From the NCBI GenBank assembly GCA_031288765.1, contig JAITQV010000730.1, positions 1 through 9,698 of the forward strand: a stretch of 9,698 nucleotides of DNA. Reading direction: 5' to 3'. Position numbers and translations under genes: made by a program. Within the stretch, counting starts at the first letter, position 1, and each line of letters starts with the position of its first letter. Positions 6,958-9,698 of the stretch are shown piece after piece. The stretch is from Planctomycetaceae bacterium (lineage in GTDB: Bacteria; Planctomycetota; Planctomycetia; Pirellulales; Thermoguttaceae). The notes below the pieces were generated by a model that saw only the letters and a list, made by a program, of their open reading frames with translations, made no database searches and was not told where the DNA came from.

Positions 6958-8265
6958 ATGTCAATTCCTGTTTCTAATCATAGCCGCATGAAAATCAAAC
7001 CACAGATTTCATGTCCGCATTGTTGGTACGAATTTCCAACCGATCAAATTTTGTTCATCAGTGAATCTCCTGATCTTCTTGGCGATTCGAAACTTGGTGA
7101 TATTGAGCAGTTGCGGTTTTTGCCCTACCGGTTTAATCTTGACGGTGCGGCGTTGGATTCGCACGGGATTAAGTGTTACAAATTGGCGTGTCCGAACTGC
7201 CATCTCCAAATTCCGCGCCCGTTATTGCACATGCCCGTTTTTTTCATTTCCATTGCGGGCGCACCGGCTTCGGGAAAATCGTACTTTTTTGCGTCAATGG
7301 TTTGGCAACTTCGTAAAACGATGACACGGGATTTTTGTATGAATTTTACCGATGCCGATCCGACAATGAATAAACGGATTCGGGAATACGAAACCAAACA
7401 GTTTATGGGCGGTAATGATCCGAATCAACCGGTCGTTATTGAAAAGACGGATATTCAGGGTGATATTTATAATAATACGCTTATTGACGGACATTTAACA
7501 TCATTAGCGCAACCGTTTTCATTTACGGTTTCGCCGTTACCGAGTTATCCATTTCCTAAACAAGCGGAACGGGTTGCACAAACGGTGTGCATGTACGATA
7601 ATGCCGGTGAAAGTTTCCTTCCGGGAGCCGATCATGTTACTCAACCGGTAACACGTCATTTGGCAACTTCTGACGCCATTTTATTCCTTTTCGATCCGAC
7701 ACAGGATTTACGTTTCAAACAAGCGTGTAAACAACCGGTACACGATCCGCAAATGAATCCGTCGTTGGGTGGTGATGTACGTAAAAGCGAGGTGAATCAA
7801 AGTACGGTATTGACGGAAATGATCACACGTATCAAATCTCACGCTCATTTGTCGGCAAACGAAAAAATCAAAGTTCCATTGATTATTGTTTTAACAAAAT
7901 TAGACGCATGGTTACAGCTGGTGAAATTTCCGCATTATCATCAACCTTGGAATCCGGTTCAAAATATGCCGATTCATATTTACAATATCAAACGAGTTGA
8001 AGAATATTCGCAGATTTTGCGGACATTATTACTCAATTTGATTCCCGATCTTGTGGGTACGGCGGAAGCGAATGTCGAAAAAGTAACTTATATTGCGGTG
8101 AGTGCGACTGGAACATCGCCGGAAGTTGGGCAACCGGATAAAGATGGAAAATGTCCGTTAATGTTTCGTCCCGCCAATATTAAACCGATTTGGGCGGAAG
8201 TCCCGTTTTTCCACGCTCAAGTAATGGCTGGAAAATATTGTGTTCCCGTACTGAAAAAGAAATAA
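6958..8265 (+). CDS. TRAFAC-like GTPase with N-terminal zinc-ribbon CxxC pairs
   Basis: Predicted 435-aa soluble NTPase. Two CxxC knuckles, CPHC (19-22) and CPNC (78-81), flank the N-terminal segment and probably bind one zinc. They precede a P-loop, GAPASGKS (101-108). Later G-motifs fit a GTPase: DNAGE (214-218) as G3 at the end of a hydrophobic strand, TKLD (313-316) as G4 after the strand VPLIIVL, and SAT (382-384) as a G5-like element. The long stretch between P-loop and G3 (about 105 residues) is unlike Ras-size GTPases. It resembles the 'double-GTPase/TRAFAC-clade' proteins that I recall being encoded beside GAP1-type partners in planctomycetes and other bacteria. No membrane segment is evident. 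ATG 6958 has no SD; Met11 is an alternative start. The partner-like gene begins 70 bp downstream. The biological role is not established; conflict-defence or signalling roles are inference. Confidence 0.72.
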   Translation: MSIPVSNHSRMKIKPQISCPHCWYEFPTDQILFISESPDLLGDSKLGDIEQLRFLPYRFNLDGAALDSHGIKCYKLACPNCHLQIPRPLLHMPVFFISIAGAPASGKSYFFASMVWQLRKTMTRDFCMNFTDADPTMNKRIREYETKQFMGGNDPNQPVVIEKTDIQGDIYNNTLIDGHLTSLAQPFSFTVSPLPSYPFPKQAERVAQTVCMYDNAGESFLPGADHVTQPVTRHLATSDAILFLFDPTQDLRFKQACKQPVHDPQMNPSLGGDVRKSEVNQSTVLTEMITRIKSHAHLSANEKIKVPLIIVLTKLDAWLQLVKFPHYHQPWNPVQNMPIHIYNIKRVEEYSQILRTLLLNLIPDLVGTAEANVEKVTYIAVSATGTSPEVGQPDKDGKCPLMFRPANIKPIWAEVPFFHAQVMAGKYCVPVLKKK

Positions 8266-8311
8266 TACAACAAAAATAAATTCGTACAATAATAGATGTT
8301 TTTATTTATAC

Positions 8312-8325
8312 AACAATTTATTGTT
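8312..8325. promoter_or_regulatory. Small AT-rich palindrome before the GAP1-like gene
   Basis: AACAATTTATTGTT has inverted AACAA/TTGTT arms around a 4-base centre and lies 10 bp before the ATG at 8336, where an SD would be expected. The stem is weak as RNA, so a DNA-binding role is as plausible as a translational one. It may also be chance in AT-rich sequence. Confidence 0.25.
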
Positions 8326-8335
8326 TAAATTTACA

Positions 8336-9698
8336 ATGATTCAAGAACAGATTTCCACATCGTCGCCTAAATGTCTTGACGGCAATTCGGGATTTGGAAT
8401 TGTAGCGCAGACTTCCGGTATGGCTCCTAATGTGGCGCGGGAAGTCAGTATGTTGAGCGGTTACACGCATCAGTTTGCGGCAGGCGATAGCCGGAATCCG
8501 GTTACGTTTTTGCATGTTGTCCGACGAACAGGCGGAACAAACCGGCATATTGTATCCCGTGTTGCTGATTGTGGTAACGATTATTCGGGTCGTACCAACC
8601 GGATTGCTCATCATTGGATCATTGAGGAATCGGATTTGTCCGGTCTTTCATGCGGTCCGGCGGCAATATTATTGTTGCAGAATTTTTTTTTTTTTTTCGT
8701 ACACAATGGAACGAAAAACCACAGGAATTACCGCGTGACCGGAAATTGCCGAATCCGGTTGTTTCCGCACAAAAATGTACGGCGTGGGAACAAATTCTCG
8801 GCGATGCTGGTTGGGGCGGTGTTCTGGCGGAACGGGCAGAGAACGGTGATCCGGTTAGTTTAATTTTCGAACCCGGAATGAATATCTTGCCGCTTTTGGC
8901 GGAATCGTTTGCTTTGTTGCCGCCGAATATCCGTTGGAAGTTGACATTTAGTACATTTTTTATGAAGTCACAGGAACCGCCGGGAGCGAATAAAGTACAG
9001 ATTAAATGTATTTTAGCAGGAACTGATGAAGAGGCTTTTGCGCGGCTTACTCCAAACACGCTTGTTCTTGATCTTCGTTTACGTCCGACAACTCTTCCGG
9101 TTGGAAAATATGTTGAGGTTGCACGAACCGGTGTTGTAAATATAACGAAACAAGTTGTTCCGCTGCCAATACCAGAGAACCAACCAACCAGTCTTGAACT
9201 GCCTGCTCAGTCGCAAACGCAACAGTTTGAAAATAATGGCGATATTTTTGATTTACAAATGACATCGGTTGGTGTTCCAATACAAAAGCCCAAAATATTA
9301 AAACGAAAATTAAGCCGAAAATCGAATATTTCATTTCGGATCAAACTAATTTTGATTCCGATTATTTTGATTTCTGTTTGTGCTATTGGTTTATATGCAT
9401 ACGATTATTTTATTCATAAACCCCAAGAACAGATACGAATTGCCGCTGCCGAAAAATCGGAACAAGAACGTAAAGACGCCGAAGAAAAAACCGCCGCCGC
9501 TGAAAAAACGGAACAAGAACGCAAAGAAGCCGAAGAAAAAGCCGCTGCCGCTGAAAAAGCGGAACAAGAACGCAAAGAAGCCGAAGAAAAAGCCGTTGCC
9601 GCCGAAAAAGCAGAACGAGAACGCAAAGAAGCCGAAGCGAAAGCCGCCGCCGAAAAAGCGGAAAAAGAACGTAAAGAAGCCGAAGAAAAAGCCGCCGC
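8336..9698 (+). CDS. GAP1-N2-like GTPase-associated protein, frame broken at a T15 run, cut by window end
   Basis: The first 116 codons (8336 to the T-run) encode a soluble domain. Features include SGFGIVAQTSGM (18-29), MLSGYTHQF (39-47), ADCGNDYSGRTNRIAHHWII (77-96) and GPAAILLLQ (107-115). These resemble the GAP1-N2 'GTPase-associated protein' family as I recall it. Frame +2 then runs on to a stop at 8863 with unrelated sequence. A -1 shift at 8683-8697 instead enters a frame open to the window end. That frame continues with family-like text: WEQILGDAGWGGVLAE, SLIFEPGMNILPLLAESFAL and IRWKLTFSTFF. Then come a Lys/Arg-rich stretch, one membrane segment (about 9343-9402, LILIPIILISVCAIGLYAY) and a charged 17-residue repeat tail. 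Basic residues before the segment predict a cytoplasmic N-terminus and an exported tail. ATG 8336 is chosen over TTG 8321; neither has an SD. It is downstream of the GTPase gene in a likely operon. The gene may be intact by slippage, phase-variable, mis-sequenced or a pseudogene. Confidence 0.65.
8683..8697 (+). repeat. T15 homopolymer at the frame break, ending in a U-UUU-UUC slippery site
   Basis: Fifteen consecutive T follow AA at 8681-8682. In the upstream frame they read Asn then five Phe codons (the last TTC). The downstream frame needs 13 or 16 T, or a -1 slip. The last bases, T TTT TTC (8692-8698), match the X-XXY-YYZ pattern for -1 ribosomal slippage. An ACCGGA/TCCGGT stem (8738-8743 with 8754-8759) lies about 40 nt downstream, too far for a normal stimulator. 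It is by far the longest homopolymer I see in the window. Confidence 0.95.
9442..9693 (+). repeat. Tandem 51-bp (17-residue) repeats coding a charged helix
   Basis: Four 51-bp units (9442-9492, 9493-9543, 9544-9594, 9595-9645) and a fifth of 48 bp (9646-9693, one Ala codon fewer) encode variants of AAAEKAEQERKEAEEKA. Conservation is strongest in units 2 and 3. The array runs off the window. The Glu/Lys/Arg/Ala content predicts a long rigid charged helix, like a single alpha-helix stalk or a TolA-type linker. A 17-residue period does not match a simple heptad coiled coil. It lies beyond the membrane segment, so it is predicted to be exported. Confidence 0.9.

Noticed and set aside
8738..8759. 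ACCGGA/TCCGGT stem as the stimulator of -1 ribosomal frameshifting
   Set aside because: It begins about 40 nt after the slippery site, while known stimulators lie about 5-9 nt away, and the stem is short.
8698..8863. Frame +2 continuation after the T15 run as the genuine C-terminus of the GAP1-like protein
   Set aside because: Its sequence is low in recognisable pattern, whereas the -1 frame continues for 333 codons with conserved-looking motifs, a membrane segment and repeats. It could still be a real truncated product.
8619..9626. Minus-strand open frames opposite the GAP1-like gene, including one with a hydrophobic N-terminus (9047-9334) and one opposite the tandem repeats (9414-9626)
   Set aside because: They are antisense shadows of the membrane-segment region and of the repeats, which easily create open frames on the other strand.
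1..9698. tRNA, rRNA, CRISPR array or insertion sequence
   Set aside because: I found no cloverleaf or rRNA-like sequence, no regularly spaced repeats with spacers, and no transposase-like protein on either strand.

Overview
The window is a stretch of bacterial chromosome, about 45% GC by eye, with mostly weak or absent Shine-Dalgarno sites. It carries five housekeeping-type genes and, at its right end, a two-gene accessory module. The organism is most likely a member of the Planctomycetota. That is an inference from three things: the GTPase plus 'GTPase-associated protein' pair, the mostly SD-poor starts, and the short dispersed intergenic repeats of the type 'TCTGTGTCCTCTGCGGA'. A relative in the wider PVC group cannot be excluded.

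Layout. Positions 1-379 are non-coding. They hold a long bulged hairpin (3-66), a pair of TAGGA-N3-TCCTA dyads (161-229) and an extended -10 promoter (313-321). Two plus-strand genes follow: a cofactor-independent phosphoglycerate mutase of the ApgM type (380-1585, good SD) and a FabZ-type 3-hydroxyacyl-ACP dehydratase (1665-2108). A 264-bp spacer with a 22-bp inverted repeat comes next, then a HAD-family phosphatase (2373-2999). Convergent to it, on the minus strand, is an M20-family dipeptidase (3035-4408) with a near-consensus promoter and a leader hairpin. Further right on the minus strand is a sodium:solute symporter (4771-6267). The peptidase and symporter point the same way, but a hairpin and the peptidase's own promoter separate them, so they are probably transcribed separately.

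After a 690-bp divergent spacer (6268-6957), two plus-strand genes form the accessory module. The first encodes a 435-aa TRAFAC-like GTPase with two CxxC pairs placed before the P-loop (6958-8265). The second (8336 to beyond the window end) resembles the GAP1-N2 'GTPase-associated protein' family. It has a soluble N-terminal region, one transmembrane segment preceded by a very basic stretch, and a charged helical tail made of 17-residue repeats.

The most striking signal is in this second gene. Its reading frame is broken exactly at a run of 15 T (8683-8697). A -1 shift on the run restores a long open frame that continues to the window end and keeps family-like sequence. This may be a homopolymer error, a phase-variable switch, programmed slippage or a recent inactivating mutation. 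The sequence alone cannot decide.
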